From Melioribacteraceae bacterium (GTDB lineage Bacteria; Bacteroidota; Ignavibacteria; Ignavibacteriales; Melioribacteraceae): a stretch of DNA of 64,000 nucleotides. Shown here piece by piece: positions 34,842 through 45,227 of the stretch (its first letter is position 1; each line of letters opens with the position of its first letter). The stretch lies in NCBI GenBank assembly GCA_030584085.1, contig CP129490.1, forward strand, positions 1,087,511 to 1,151,510. The letters are read 5' to 3'. The notes beneath the pieces are model-generated. The model was not told the origin of the DNA. It did not search any database and worked only from the letters and a program-made list of their open reading frames with translations. Position numbers and translations under genes: made by a program.

Positions 34842-36635
34842 ATGAAACATATTAGAAACTTTTGCATAATTGCACACATAGATCACGGAAAGTCAACTTT
34901 AGCCGATGGTTTGCTTGAAAATACGCATACCATTACAAATCGAGAAAAACGTGATCAACTTTTAGACAGCATGGATTTGGAACGCGAGCGTGGTATAACA
35001 ATAAAATCGCACGCAATCCAAATGAAATATAAAGCCAATGACGGAAATCTCTATACATTAAATCTTATTGATACTCCCGGTCACGTAGATTTTTCATATG
35101 AAGTTTCTCGTTCACTAGCTGCATGTGAAGGAGCATTGTTAATTGTTGATGCAGCTCAAGGTGTTGAAGCACAAACAATAAGTAATCTTTACCTAGCAAT
35201 TGAAGCCGGACTCGAAATCATTCCTGTCATAAATAAAATCGATTTACCAAGTGCTATGGTTGATACCGTTAAGTCACAAATTATTGATTTAATTGGTTGT
35301 GATGAATCTGAAATTATATTAGCCAGCGCTAAGACCCGGCAAGGCATTAACGAGATTCTCGAAAGTATAGTAAATAAAGTCCCGGCGCCAAAAGGTGACG
35401 AAAATGCTCCACTGCAAGCTTTAATATTTGACTCTGTATTTGACTCTTATAGAGGGGCAATAGCATATATTCGAATCTTTAACGGATCTATTAAAGAAAA
35501 AGATGATATTAGATTTTTTGCTCATGATGAACATTATGAAGCTGAAGAAATCGGAACATTGAGATTAAGCAGAGTGCGGACAAAGGAATTAAGTGCCGGT
35601 GATGTTGGTTATTTAATTTCTGGAATTAAGGATGTACATGATACTAAAGTGGGTGATACAATTACTCATGTAAAAGGCGGATCCGAAAAGCCGCTTCCTG
35701 GTTATAAAGAAATTAAACCAATGGTATATAGTGGTCTGTTTCCTGTTAATTCGGATGATTTTGAAGATTTACGTGATTCACTTGAAAAATTTCGGTTGAA
35801 TGATTCATCATTAGTTTATACTCCTGAAACTTCTGCTGCGTTAGGTTTTGGTTTCCGTTGTGGTTTTCTTGGAATGCTCCATATGGAAATCGTTCAGGAA
35901 AGACTTGAAAGAGAATTTAACCAATCGATTGTTACAACTCTTCCAAACGTTGAATATATTGTCTATAACAAACGTGGCGAAAAAATAATTGTCGATAATC
36001 CTTCTGATATGCCTGATGCCGGAAATATTGACAGAGTTGAAGAACCTTATGTAAAAGCGCAAATTGTCTGTCCAAGTGATTATGTAGGGGCAGTAATGCA
36101 ACTTGGTATGGAAAAGCGCGGGACTTATGTTAACACAACTTATCTTGATCCGACTCGTGCGGATTTACATTTTGAATTTCCACTAGCGGAAATAATTTTT
36201 GATTTTTTCGATAAATTAAAGTCTATCTCACGTGGTTATGCTTCATTTGATTATGAGTTTATTGGGTATCGCGAATCTGATTTAGTCAAATTGGATATTC
36301 TGTTAAATGGTGAAAAGGTTGATGCACTTTCTATTATTGTGCATAGAGCAAAATCATTTGATTGGGGAAGAAAAGTTTCTACTAAATTAAAAGACCTTAT
36401 TCCGCAGCATATGTTTGAAATTGCTATTCAAGCAGCGATCGGACAAAAAGTGATTTCGAGAACAACTGTAAAAGCTCTTCGTAAAAATGTACTTGCAAAA
36501 TGTTACGGGGGTGATATTACACGTAAGCGAAAACTTCTTGAAAAGCAAAAAGAAGGTAAAAAGAGAATGAAGCAAGTTGGTAATGTTGAAATTCCGCAAG
36601 AGGCGTTTTTAGCAGTTCTGCAAATTGAAGATTAA
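34842..36635 (+). CDS. lepA: Elongation factor 4 (LepA)
   Basis: LepA is a ribosome-associated translational GTPase linked to initiation and to back-translocation. The G1 motif is [12 protein letters not shown], switch [14 protein letters not shown]3 [13 protein letters not shown], and G4 NKIDLP. The EF-G-like domains II, III and V and the LepA-specific C-terminal domain follow, the latter with [26 protein letters not shown]. Length 597 is exact for the family. The ATG 34842 gives the canonical [18 protein letters not shown] start. The lepB gene follows 17 bases downstream, the classic lepA-lepB arrangement. Confidence 0.98.
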   Translation: MKHIRNFCIIAHIDHGKSTLADGLLENTHTITNREKRDQLLDSMDLERERGITIKSHAIQMKYKANDGNLYTLNLIDTPGHVDFSYEVSRSLAACEGALLIVDAAQGVEAQTISNLYLAIEAGLEIIPVINKIDLPSAMVDTVKSQIIDLIGCDESEIILASAKTRQGINEILESIVNKVPAPKGDENAPLQALIFDSVFDSYRGAIAYIRIFNGSIKEKDDIRFFAHDEHYEAEEIGTLRLSRVRTKELSAGDVGYLISGIKDVHDTKVGDTITHVKGGSEKPLPGYKEIKPMVYSGLFPVNSDDFEDLRDSLEKFRLNDSSLVYTPETSAALGFGFRCGFLGMLHMEIVQERLEREFNQSIVTTLPNVEYIVYNKRGEKIIVDNPSDMPDAGNIDRVEEPYVKAQIVCPSDYVGAVMQLGMEKRGTYVNTTYLDPTRADLHFEFPLAEIIFDFFDKLKSISRGYASFDYEFIGYRESDLVKLDILLNGEKVDALSIIVHRAKSFDWGRKVSTKLKDLIPQHMFEIAIQAAIGQKVISRTTVKALRKNVLAKCYGGDITRKRKLLEKQKEGKKRMKQVGNVEIPQEAFLAVLQIED

Positions 36636-36652
36636 TTCTTCACTCAGCATCT

Positions 36653-37531
36653 ATGAATGAAAAATCAAAACAAAATTTTTCTTTACGAAGATTTCTAGTA
36701 CTCCTTTTACTTGCCGCAATTTTAGCGTTTGCTTCAAAAGTATTTATTGCAGAAGCGTATCGTATCCCGACTTCTTCCATGGAATCAACTTTGTTTGCCG
36801 GCGATTACGTAATCGTGAATAAATTTTTGTACGGTCCCAAAACCCCAAACTACATACCTTTTACCGAGATTAAAATCCCTCCGATAAAATTTCCGACGCT
36901 ATCCGGAATTGAGAGAAATGAAGTTGTGATTTTTGAATTCCCCAAAATTATTGACTTCGATCTACCGGATGAAAAATCAAATTATGTTAAACGATGTGCC
37001 GCTTTGCCTGGAGATACGCTGAGTATAATTAATCGCAAGGTTTATGTTAACGGGAATGAATTAGATGAACCCAAAACAATTCACTTTAGCCGATCACGAT
37101 CAAAAATATTTGGAGTTCCGAACAGGGCAATCTTTCCAAATGATTCTGAGTGGAACGAAGATAATTACGGACCGCTGTTGATTCCGGCAATCGGGTTAAC
37201 CGTAAATATTTCTGCCAGAAGTATTAATCGCTGGTTACCGTTAATTAAATATGAGAACCAAGATTTGTATGTTCACTCTGAAAATCAAAAACTATTTATT
37301 AATGATGAAGAAGTAACTTCATATACTTTTAAAGAAAATTATTATTTCTTTTTAGGTGATAATCGTGATGAAAGTTATGATAGCCGTTTCTGGGGATTTG
37401 TACCCGAAAAAAACATTATTGGTAAGCCTTTTTTAATTTATTGGTCGGTCGATCAGAAAACTGAAATTACTAACATTACTAAATTATGGAATTCAATTCG
37501 TTGGAGTAGGATCGGATCGCTTATTAATTGA
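36653..37531 (+). CDS. lepB: Signal peptidase I
   Basis: This membrane serine/lysine protease removes signal peptides from Sec-exported proteins. One N-terminal helix (residues about 12-33) precedes RIPTSSMESTL with nucleophile Ser42. Box D is YVKRCAALPGD with general-base Lys113. Box E is FFLGDNRDESYDSRFWGFV. At 292 residues it is longer than Gram-positive SipS and shorter than many Bacteroidota LepB proteins, with an insertion between the Ser and Lys boxes. The start ATG lies 17 bases after lepA. It would process most secreted proteins in this window, including T9SS cargo before sorting. Confidence 0.96.
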   Translation: MNEKSKQNFSLRRFLVLLLLAAILAFASKVFIAEAYRIPTSSMESTLFAGDYVIVNKFLYGPKTPNYIPFTEIKIPPIKFPTLSGIERNEVVIFEFPKIIDFDLPDEKSNYVKRCAALPGDTLSIINRKVYVNGNELDEPKTIHFSRSRSKIFGVPNRAIFPNDSEWNEDNYGPLLIPAIGLTVNISARSINRWLPLIKYENQDLYVHSENQKLFINDEEVTSYTFKENYYFFLGDNRDESYDSRFWGFVPEKNIIGKPFLIYWSVDQKTEITNITKLWNSIRWSRIGSLIN

Positions 37532-37589
37532 GTTTCTAAAATTCTGCATTGAATTTTGGTAATCTTTAATCTATTATAAAAATAAAAAC

Positions 37590-39572
37590 ATGAAAAAAAT
37601 TATAATTCTTTTATTACTTGCAATTACTTTATTCGGACAAGAAAAATATCTCATTTATTTTTCTGATAAAGGGATTACTCAAGAAGAGTTTAGTTCAGCC
37701 AAGCACTTGTTCAAGGCAAATGATCTCGGAATTTCTGACAAAGCAATTGAGCGACGAAAGAAAACACTCGGTGAAAATTATTTACGTTTCGAAGACCTGC
37801 CGATTAATGAATCATATCAAAAAGTAATTGAATCAAAAGGAATTAAAATCGTTAATGAGTTGAAATGGTTTAATGCCATATCTGCTTACCTTACATCTGA
37901 CCAAATTGATGAATTAGTTAAGTTCAACTTCATTGATAGAATTGAAAAGGTAAAATCCTTTCGAACAATTAGTATCGAAAAAAATATTGAACAAAGCGTG
38001 AACAAAAGTAATTATTCAATACAGTATGAATTAAACTATGGGAATTCACTAGTCCAAAATGAGTTGCACGATATTCCAAAAGTTCATGATGCCGGGTTTA
38101 ACGGAGAGGGAATAATTGTTGGTTTCTTAGATTCCGGTTTTGATTGGAAAACTCATCCGGCTCTCATGAATCTTGATGTTCTTTACGAGTTTGACTATGT
38201 CCAAAATGATAATGAAACTGCTGATCAAGCAGGTGATGTTCCAGGACAGGATGGACACGGTACAGCTGTATTTTCAATTGGTGCCGGTTTTGCCGATGGA
38301 CAATTAGTTGGTCCCGCTTATGGTGCTTCGTTTTTCTTAGCTAAAACTGAAGACATTAGCTCGGAAACTAGAATTGAAGAAGATAATTTTGCTGCCGCTG
38401 TTGAAGATTTTGAGGAAATGGGAGCTGATATAATTACCGCGTCGCTCGGCTATTCATTATTTGATTCTGAAGAGGACTCATATTCATACGAAGATATGAA
38501 CGGAAATACCACAATTGTCGCCAACGCATATAATTATGCTTTTGATCTGGGAGTTGTTACAGTTGCAGCTGCCGGTAATGAGGGCAATTCTGCATGGCGT
38601 TATATTATTTCTCCGGCTGATGCATTTAATGTTTTAGCTGTCGGTAATATAAATAATAAGGGAATATTGAACTCATCCAGCAGTAGAGGACCAACATCCG
38701 ATGGAAGAATTAAACCCGAGATTACTGCAATGGGTACAAATAATTATCACGCTGATTCTTTTGGTGGTTTTAACGCTGCAGGATCGGGAACTTCATTCGC
38801 TGCACCAATGGTTGCGGGAATGGCAGCTCAGCTTCTTTCGGCTTATCCTTATTTAACGAATCAACAAGTTAGAAACATAATTTTATTAACCGGTGATAAT
38901 TTCGAAGAACCAAATAACGATATCGGCTATGGAAGAATGTCGATCCTTCGTGCTGTAAATTTCCCAAATGTTTGGGAATACGAAAGCGGACAATTCAGAA
39001 TCAGCAAGATGTTTTTAGAAGTTGAAAATTCATCGAATCAACAAGTGATAATACATTACAAGATTAATGCTGAAGAGTGGTCTCATCAGTCAATCTCAGC
39101 AAACAGCGAAGGTAAATATTATTTTAATTTATCGGATGTATCCGTTAATGACGACGTTACCTTTTACTATATGTTTAATGATACTTCAGGAGCGACTGTT
39201 CGTGAACCATCTGATAAAAATTATATTGTCAATCTTTCTGAAAATAATGTAGGTTTTGTTACAGGTGTTGTGGAATTCCCGGATGAATTGACGAATGAAT
39301 TTATGCTTTACCAAAATTATCCTAATCCATTTAACCTAGAGACCACAATTGATTTTAGATCGCCGAGAAATGAATTTGCGAAAGTAACTATATTCAACGT
39401 GCTCGGACAAAAAGTCAAAGAAATTTATTCCGGCAGAGTGGTCCATGGATTAACGAGATTTATTTGGGATGGAACCGACGATAAAGGCAATATTGTCTCA
39501 AGCGGAACTTATTTTTACTCTGTTAATATTGCAGGGCAATTAATATCAAAGAAAATGGTTTTACTCAAATGA
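37590..39572 (+). CDS. Subtilisin-like (S8) serine protease with T9SS sorting domain
   Basis: A signal peptide (MKKIIILLLLAITLFGQ) is followed by a pro-region to about residue 160. The S8 domain has catalytic Asp181 (VGFLDSGFDW), His223 (GQDGHGTAV), oxyanion Asn330 (AAAGNEGNSAW) and Ser402 (GSGTSFAAPMVAGMAAQ). A beta domain at about 470-550 follows. Residues about 570-660 are a T9SS type A sorting domain: YQNYPNPFNLETTIDF, VTIFNVLGQKVKEIY, SSGTYFYSVN and a basic end. The protein is expected to be secreted and attached at the surface. Its substrate is unknown. The O-methyltransferase gene starts within its stop codon (ATGA overlap). Confidence 0.94.
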   Translation: MKKIIILLLLAITLFGQEKYLIYFSDKGITQEEFSSAKHLFKANDLGISDKAIERRKKTLGENYLRFEDLPINESYQKVIESKGIKIVNELKWFNAISAYLTSDQIDELVKFNFIDRIEKVKSFRTISIEKNIEQSVNKSNYSIQYELNYGNSLVQNELHDIPKVHDAGFNGEGIIVGFLDSGFDWKTHPALMNLDVLYEFDYVQNDNETADQAGDVPGQDGHGTAVFSIGAGFADGQLVGPAYGASFFLAKTEDISSETRIEEDNFAAAVEDFEEMGADIITASLGYSLFDSEEDSYSYEDMNGNTTIVANAYNYAFDLGVVTVAAAGNEGNSAWRYIISPADAFNVLAVGNINNKGILNSSSSRGPTSDGRIKPEITAMGTNNYHADSFGGFNAAGSGTSFAAPMVAGMAAQLLSAYPYLTNQQVRNIILLTGDNFEEPNNDIGYGRMSILRAVNFPNVWEYESGQFRISKMFLEVENSSNQQVIIHYKINAEEWSHQSISANSEGKYYFNLSDVSVNDDVTFYYMFNDTSGATVREPSDKNYIVNLSENNVGFVTGVVEFPDELTNEFMLYQNYPNPFNLETTIDFRSPRNEFAKVTIFNVLGQKVKEIYSGRVVHGLTRFIWDGTDDKGNIVSSGTYFYSVNIAGQLISKKMVLLK

Positions 39573-40213
39573 AAAAAATTCTCTACTCTTCCCAAAAAAA
39601 ATATTTAGAATCACTTCGAATAGAGCAAGATCCGTTAATTCAAGAAATGGAACTGGTTGCGTCCGAAAACAAAATCCCGATCCTAAATAGCGCTGCTGCG
39701 GATTTTCTTGAACAAGTTATTCTTATCCATCGTCCCAAAAATGTTTTGGAAATTGGAATGGCGATTGGATATTCTTCAATAAGAGTAGCGCGAAAGTTAA
39801 GATCAAAAGCATCAATTGACACAATAGAAATAAGTAAACAAAATATTTCTACAGCAAAAAATTTTATAGATCGTTCCGGCTGTTCTGAAAAAATAAATAT
39901 TATTGAAGGCGATGCTCTGAAAATTCTTCCGTTTCAAGATAAAAAATATGATTTAATCTTTCTCGATGCCGATAAAGAAGATTATGAAAAGTTATTTTAT
40001 TATTCATTGCTGCTTCTAAAAAAAAGGGGAGTGATTATTGTCGATAATTTACTTTGGCATGGTTATACAGCGTCAAAGGATATTCCTCCAAAGTATAAAT
40101 CTTCAACTCAGCATATTAGAAAATTCAACAGCTTATTTATGTCGCAAACAGCTTTACAAACAACCATATTGCCGATCGGGGATGGAATTGGTCTAGGGGT
40201 AAAATTAGACTAA
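39569..40213 (+). CDS. SAM-dependent O-methyltransferase (CCoAOMT-like)
   Basis: A class I methyltransferase of 214 residues. The SAM-binding motif is VLEIGMAIGYSSIRVARKL; in most members it reads GTYTGYS. Later blocks are LIFLDADKEDYEKLF (metal or substrate Asp) and GVIIVDNLLWHG. These are typical of the cation-dependent O-methyltransferase family 3, which includes bacterial catechol-type and caffeoyl-CoA-like enzymes. The natural acceptor is not evident. The ATG overlaps the stop of the protease gene by 4 bases and the next small gene follows after one base, so the three are probably one transcript. Confidence 0.88.
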   Translation: MKKILYSSQKKYLESLRIEQDPLIQEMELVASENKIPILNSAAADFLEQVILIHRPKNVLEIGMAIGYSSIRVARKLRSKASIDTIEISKQNISTAKNFIDRSGCSEKINIIEGDALKILPFQDKKYDLIFLDADKEDYEKLFYYSLLLLKKRGVIIVDNLLWHGYTASKDIPPKYKSSTQHIRKFNSLFMSQTALQTTILPIGDGIGLGVKLD

Positions 40214-40214
40214 T

Positions 40215-40652
40215 ATGAACAGTGTCGATAATAAAAAAGCTGCAGAAGAGTTTTGCTCCAAGATCAATGAATTTGCAAAAGGCAAACTTAATAATGCGGA
40301 AGATCTTACTCGCATAGCAGAAATAATTTTTAAAATTAATAAGCAAGAATTGCTGGATGAAATAAGCTTTTCGGCCAAATATTCACAAGGTCTATTAAAG
40401 ATAATTCAGAATAGAAGCAATAATATTGAAGATGACTATTTCGATAGAATTAAAGCGGAGTATACCGAAGCTGTAAAAAAAGTAAGAGAGTTATTAACAA
40501 GAATTCTTAACGATGGCTCACCGTTTATAAAGCAGATTTTTATTGACAAATATCTTTCATTAACACACGAGAGCTTAAATAACTTGAACTTATTAATGAG
40601 CGATTTGAGCTGGGTAAAAATGTATCTGAATGATATTAAAAGATCATCCTAA
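40215..40652 (+). CDS. Small helical protein, unknown
   Basis: A 145-residue protein with no signal peptide and no membrane segment. It is almost entirely helical by pattern, with many Lys, Glu, Asn and Leu (KKAAEEFCSKINEFAKGK, IKAEYTEAVKKVRELLTRIL). No known domain is recognised. The ATG start is one base after the methyltransferase stop. Its composition and codon use match those of its neighbours, so it is a real gene. It may be a cytoplasmic adaptor or regulator. Confidence 0.68.
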   Translation: MNSVDNKKAAEEFCSKINEFAKGKLNNAEDLTRIAEIIFKINKQELLDEISFSAKYSQGLLKIIQNRSNNIEDDYFDRIKAEYTEAVKKVRELLTRILNDGSPFIKQIFIDKYLSLTHESLNNLNLLMSDLSWVKMYLNDIKRSS

Positions 40653-40663
40653 CATTTAAAAAG

Positions 40664-40689
40664 AAAAAGGCTTGATTTTCACCAAGCCT
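40664..40689 (-). terminator. Intrinsic terminator of the Rrf2-family regulator gene
   Basis: AGGCTTG (40668-40674) and CAAGCCT (40683-40689) form a 7-bp stem. On the minus strand the stem is followed by a T-rich run (TTTTTCTTTTT), whereas the plus-strand side lacks one. It therefore serves the minus-strand regulator ending at 40704. Confidence 0.8.
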
Positions 40690-40703
40690 CATCAAAATAA
40701 ATT

Positions 40704-41132
40704 CTAGTTATTTCGTCTAAGCGTTTCGGAATATTTTTCAGCAACTTCTTGAACTGATTTACTTGAAATGAGATTATAGATTCTATTTCGTAATTCAGCC
40801 CATTCTTCATGTAACGGACAAGGATTTTCATCCGAACATTCTTTTAATCCGGTAACACATTTTAAATTGATAACGGGTCCTTCAACTCTTTCAACAATTT
40901 CAAGAATTGAACTTTTCTTTGCGAGTTCTGTGATCTTGAATCCACCACCTCTTCCTTTGAAGGAATCGACGTATCCGTATTTTGCCATTCGTTGTAAAAT
41001 TTTCGCAAGATAATGTGCAGGAATTTCTTCACTCTTTGCAATTTCGGATGACATGATTAACGCTTCTTTGGGCTGTCGAGCAAGAAACAAAATTGCACGA
41101 ATAGCATATTCTCCAGTTTTTGTGTAGATCAT
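40704..41132 (-). CDS. Rrf2-family transcriptional regulator with three-cysteine cluster motif
   Basis: A winged-helix regulator of 142 residues. The N-terminal DNA-binding half has the signature MIYTKTGEYAIRAILFLARQP, the recognition region IPAHYLAKILQRMAKYGYVDS, and the wing FKGRGGGFKI. Three cysteines in residues about 92-106 (CVTGLKECSDENPCPLH) fit the Fe-S cluster-binding pattern of IscR, NsrR and RsrR. It therefore probably senses iron-sulphur status, nitric oxide or redox state. Which signal and which genes cannot be told. No isc or suf gene is adjacent, so it may act at distant sites. A hairpin terminator follows it. Confidence 0.9.
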   Translation of the reverse strand: MIYTKTGEYAIRAILFLARQPKEALIMSSEIAKSEEIPAHYLAKILQRMAKYGYVDSFKGRGGGFKITELAKKSSILEIVERVEGPVINLKCVTGLKECSDENPCPLHEEWAELRNRIYNLISSKSVQEVAEKYSETLRRNN

Positions 41133-41304
41133 TCTTTGCCCCTGTTAAGTTAATAAAATATTATATACGGGAGATTAATATCTTATATAAAAATTAAGTA
41201 AAAGAGAACTTTTTGTCAAGATTTATTAACTACTTAATCTAACTTATTTATTTTAATGGAATTATGTCCTTAATTCTGTCAAAATTAGAGTTTTTAATTA
41301 ATTT

Positions 41305-41928
41305 CTAAACATAAATTCCATCTTCAACTAAAGTTAAAACAGCTTTCCCTTTTGTACCGTTTTTGATATCCGACTCAAAATCCGAAATCAAATTCGGTTT
41401 TATCAGGAAAAAAATTACCGCACCGTTTTCAAATGTACTTTCTTTAATAATACATTGATGACTATTTAAAAAGTGATGTACTGTTTTACTGTGTTCGAAA
41501 TCATATTTTAAATTGAAGTACGAGTGATTTTCTTTTTCCTGAATTTTTAATGATTCTAAAACCCCAAAGGCCGAATTGTAATAAGCTTTACCAAGCGGAC
41601 CAACTCCTAATTTTTTACCGCCGTAATATCGTGTTGAAACGACTACTATATTAATTAAGTCGAAATGCTGAATTGCATTTAATATTCTGATCCCTGCGGT
41701 TCCTGTTGGTTCGCCGTCATCGGAATACTTTTCGATATCGGGAAAAATTTTATAGGAATAACAATTATGAGTAGCATCGTAAAATTCTTTTTTCTTTTTG
41801 GTGATAATTTCTTCGGCTTCTTCAATTGAGTTAGCCGGGGAAGCAAATCCAATAAATTCCGAACCCTTTTCCTTAAAGCGGAATTCATTTGAAGAATTGA
41901 TTGTTTTTATAACTGATGGATACTGCAT
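41305..41928 (-). CDS. IMPACT/YigZ-family protein
   Basis: A 207-residue protein of the UPF0029 family. The conserved N-terminal half has ATHNCYSYKI, SDDGEPTGTAG, and VVVSTRYYGGKKLGVGPLGKAY. The C-terminal half is a ferredoxin-like YigZ domain. YigZ/IMPACT proteins are linked to translation control in eukaryotes; in bacteria the role is unclear. Length and motifs are complete. The 172-base spacer 41133-41304 separating it from the Rrf2 gene may hold the regulator's promoter; I find only AT-rich DNA there. Divergent from uvrA over 80 bases. Confidence 0.92.
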   Translation of the reverse strand: MQYPSVIKTINSSNEFRFKEKGSEFIGFASPANSIEEAEEIITKKKKEFYDATHNCYSYKIFPDIEKYSDDGEPTGTAGIRILNAIQHFDLINIVVVSTRYYGGKKLGVGPLGKAYYNSAFGVLESLKIQEKENHSYFNLKYDFEHSKTVHHFLNSHQCIIKESTFENGAVIFFLIKPNLISDFESDIKNGTKGKAVLTLVEDGIYV

Positions 41929-42008
41929 AAGAAAATTTACCCAAATAAAAATTGATTTTCAGTTGTTCTTAAACTAATATAAAGTTTTGGATTTTTATAA
42001 ACTGACTA

Positions 42009-44852
42009 ATGGACTTCACAAATAAAATTATTATAAAAGGCGCCCGGGAACACAACTTAAAGAATATCGATCTTGAAATTCCTCGTGATTCTCTAGTTGT
42101 GATAACCGGTTTATCCGGTTCCGGTAAATCATCCTTAGCATTCGACACAATTTATGCCGAAGGTCAGAGAAGATATATTGAATCTCTCTCTGCGTACGCT
42201 CGTCAATTTTTAGATCTTCTCGAAAAGCCTGATGTTGATTTAATTGAAGGATTAAGTCCCTCAATTTCTATTGAACAAAAATCGACATCCGGAAATCCTC
42301 GTTCGACTGTTGGAACCGTTACGGAAATTTATGATTACCTTAGATTGCTATATGCACGAGTTGGTAAACCACATTGTTATAATTGTGGTCGCCCTGTCGA
42401 AAAACAATCTTCAGATCAAATCATAGATTCAATTCAAGAAACATTTTTAAATAAGAAAATTCAGATTTTCGCTCCTGTTGTTCGGGGAAGAAAAGGTCAC
42501 TATCGTGAATTGTTTGAGGAAATGTTACGCGATGGTTTCGTTAAAGTAAGAGTTGACGGTGAAATCATCGAATTAAAAAGTGGTTACAAAGTTGACCGCT
42601 ACAAGATGCACAATATCGAAATATTAATCGATCGTTTTAAGGTAACGGATAAATCAAGATTTAGAGTTAGTGAATCCGCTGATGTTGGTTTGAATTATGG
42701 GAACGGAAATATTTTTGTATCCGAAGAGGGTTCATCTGAAGATAAAGTTTATAGCAGAAATTTAGCATGCCATCATTGTAATATAAGTTATCAAGAATTA
42801 GCGCCAAACTCATTTTCATTTAACTCGCCTTACGGAAGTTGTCCGGACTGCGAAGGACTCGGTGAGAAGAAAGAATTGGATATAAATTTAATTATTCCAA
42901 ATTGGTCAAAGAGTATAAATGGTGGCGCACTAGAACCTTTAGGTAAACCACGAAACATTTGGTTTTTTAATCAGCTTGAAGGTGTCGCCGAGAAATTTAG
43001 TTTTGATTTTGATACGCCGCTTAAGAAATTGACCGATGAACAACGCGAAGTTTTACTAAACGGCAGTAAAGAAAAAATTTCGTTTCAGTATAAATTTGGC
43101 AGTGGTAAATCAGTCACTTATATGCATAAGTTCTCGGGTGTTCTAAATTATGTCAAACACTATTTTGACAACACTTCATCGAATAAAATCCGCGATTGGG
43201 CAGAAGCATTTATGAACACAAATACTTGTTCAACTTGCAATGGTGGAAGACTAAAAAAGGAATCGCTTTCCGTTAAAGTTGGCGGTAAAAATATAAGTGA
43301 AGTAACAAAATTATCAATCGAGAGATGCGATCAATTCTTTGCTCAATTAAAATTAAATGAAAGAGATCAACTAATTGGATCGCAGATTTTAAAAGAAATT
43401 ACAGAAAGATTATCGTTTCTTCTAAATGTTGGATTAGAATATTTATCACTCGATAGAAGTGCTCGTACACTTTCCGGTGGTGAATCTCAAAGAATTAGAC
43501 TTGCAACACAAATTGGATCACAACTTGCCGGTGTGCTTTATGTTTTGGATGAACCAAGTATCGGTTTGCATCAAAGTGATAATATAAAACTAATTGATTC
43601 GCTTAAGAACTTGCGAGATCTTGGCAATACTGTAATAGTAGTCGAACACGATCGTGAAACAATTGAAAGTGCGGATTATTTAATTGATCTGGGTCCACGT
43701 GCCGGAATTCATGGAGGAGAAGTTTGTTTGTCAGGAGTTTCAGAGACATTTCTAAAATCCAAAAACGGTTATTCATCAATCACTTTAGATTATTTAAAAA
43801 ATAAAACACAGATTGAAATTCCGGAAAAGCGGAGAGAAGGAAACGGTAACTTCATAAAAATTGAAGGTGCATCCGGTAACAATCTAAAAAATGTCGATCT
43901 CAAAATTCCACTTTCAACTTTTACGAGTGTAACCGGTGTAAGTGGTTCCGGCAAATCAAGTATAATTAATGAAACTCTCGTAAAAATTTTGATGAAAAAA
44001 TATTACAAGTCAAAAGTTGTTCCGCTTCCATATAAAGATGTATCCGGATTAGAAAATATTGATAAAGTAATTGAAATAGATCAGTCGCCAATTGGTAGAA
44101 CTCCACGATCAAATCCGGCTACATATACCGGCTTATTTACTTTTATTCGTGATCTTTATACTCAACTTCCCGAAGCAAAAGTAAGAGGTTATAAACCAGG
44201 CAGATTCAGCTTTAATGTAAAAGGCGGAAGATGTGAAGATTGTCAAGGCGATGGAGTGAAGAAGATCGAAATGAATTTTCTGCCGGATGTATATGTACTA
44301 TGTGAAACTTGTCGAGGAAAACGATACAACAGTGAAACATTAGAAATACTTTACAAAACTAAATCCATATCTGATGTTCTCAATATGACCGTAGAAGAAG
44401 CAATTGATTTCTTTGAAGATCATCCGCGTATTAAAAGAAAAATTAAAGCGCTGAATGATGTCGGACTCGGTTATATTAAAATTGGTCAGCAGGCAACTAC
44501 ACTTTCCGGCGGTGAGGCACAACGAGTTAAATTAGCAACTGAATTAAGTAAAGTCAGCACGGGTAAAACACTTTATATTCTTGATGAACCAACAACGGGA
44601 TTGCATTTTGATGACGTAAATATTTTATTAAAGGTACTGCAAAAATTGGTTGATAAAGGAAACACTGTTGTTGTCGTCGAGCACAATCTTGATGTAATAA
44701 AAGTTGCAGATTATGTGATTGATTTAGGACCGGGTGGGGGCGAACATGGCGGTAAAATTATTGCCGAAGGCACACCCGAACAAATTGCCGAAAATAAAAA
44801 AAGTTTAACGGGCAAGTTTCTCAAAAAAGAATTAAATAGAATAAAAGGATAA
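42009..44852 (+). CDS. uvrA: Excinuclease ABC subunit A
   Basis: UvrA recognises bulky DNA lesions at the start of nucleotide excision repair. It holds two ABC ATPase modules. The first has [13 protein letters not shown], the signature [13 protein letters not shown] and Walker [13 protein letters not shown]. The second has [26 protein letters not shown] and [12 protein letters not shown]. Zinc-binding cysteines are seen in CHHC with CPDC, in the [10 protein letters not shown] insertion, and in CEDCQGDG with CETCRG. The UvrB-interaction region ([14 protein letters not shown]) is present. Length 947 is normal. The ATG at 42009 gives [19 protein letters not shown], the canonical opening. No LexA-like operator was found upstream. 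Confidence 0.98.
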   Translation: MDFTNKIIIKGAREHNLKNIDLEIPRDSLVVITGLSGSGKSSLAFDTIYAEGQRRYIESLSAYARQFLDLLEKPDVDLIEGLSPSISIEQKSTSGNPRSTVGTVTEIYDYLRLLYARVGKPHCYNCGRPVEKQSSDQIIDSIQETFLNKKIQIFAPVVRGRKGHYRELFEEMLRDGFVKVRVDGEIIELKSGYKVDRYKMHNIEILIDRFKVTDKSRFRVSESADVGLNYGNGNIFVSEEGSSEDKVYSRNLACHHCNISYQELAPNSFSFNSPYGSCPDCEGLGEKKELDINLIIPNWSKSINGGALEPLGKPRNIWFFNQLEGVAEKFSFDFDTPLKKLTDEQREVLLNGSKEKISFQYKFGSGKSVTYMHKFSGVLNYVKHYFDNTSSNKIRDWAEAFMNTNTCSTCNGGRLKKESLSVKVGGKNISEVTKLSIERCDQFFAQLKLNERDQLIGSQILKEITERLSFLLNVGLEYLSLDRSARTLSGGESQRIRLATQIGSQLAGVLYVLDEPSIGLHQSDNIKLIDSLKNLRDLGNTVIVVEHDRETIESADYLIDLGPRAGIHGGEVCLSGVSETFLKSKNGYSSITLDYLKNKTQIEIPEKRREGNGNFIKIEGASGNNLKNVDLKIPLSTFTSVTGVSGSGKSSIINETLVKILMKKYYKSKVVPLPYKDVSGLENIDKVIEIDQSPIGRTPRSNPATYTGLFTFIRDLYTQLPEAKVRGYKPGRFSFNVKGGRCEDCQGDGVKKIEMNFLPDVYVLCETCRGKRYNSETLEILYKTKSISDVLNMTVEEAIDFFEDHPRIKRKIKALNDVGLGYIKIGQQATTLSGGEAQRVKLATELSKVSTGKTLYILDEPTTGLHFDDVNILLKVLQKLVDKGNTVVVVEHNLDVIKVADYVIDLGPGGGEHGGKIIAEGTPEQIAENKKSLTGKFLKKELNRIKG

Positions 44853-44853
44853 A

Positions 44854-45219
44854 ATGAAAACTACTATTACCGAATTCAAAGCTTATCGTTCTGAAATGAA
44901 CGATAAAATTCTTAACTCCGGTTTTTCGGATTTTAAAAAGTTTTTTGCACTAGATAATAAAGCATATATTAATGGTGCGCTTCCTTCCAAAATGAAAGAA
45001 TTGATGGGACTTGTCGCATCAATGGTTTTGAGATGCAATGATTGTATTCTCTATCATATTGATAGAGCGATTGAGGAAGGAGCAAACAGACAAGAACTTA
45101 TGGAAGCATTTAACATTGCGTTGATTGTCGGAGGATCAATTGTTATTCCTCACCTACGTTTTGCGATGGAACAAATGGACGAACTTTTACCTGATTCAAA
45201 AAATGAAACAAATAAATAG
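44854..45219 (+). CDS. AhpD-like carboxymuconolactone decarboxylase family protein
   Basis: A 121-residue all-helical protein with the AhpD core ELMGLVASMVLRCNDCILYH. Cys61 and Cys64 form the CxxC redox pair and His68 is the partner. The downstream ANRQELMEAFNIALIVGGS is the usual second helix block. Such proteins act as thiol peroxidase or hydroperoxidase partners, or as gamma-carboxymuconolactone decarboxylases when the CxxC is absent. Its presence favours a redox role. The gene starts 1 base after the uvrA stop, suggesting co-transcription with uvrA and rdgB. The partner reductase is not in the window. Confidence 0.88.
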   Translation: MKTTITEFKAYRSEMNDKILNSGFSDFKKFFALDNKAYINGALPSKMKELMGLVASMVLRCNDCILYHIDRAIEEGANRQELMEAFNIALIVGGSIVIPHLRFAMEQMDELLPDSKNETNK

Positions 45220-45227
45220 GAGAGGTT

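Noticed and set aside
37538-37557. AAAATTC/GAATTTT hairpin after lepB
   Set aside because: Seven AT-rich base pairs without a U tract; could arise by chance in this composition.
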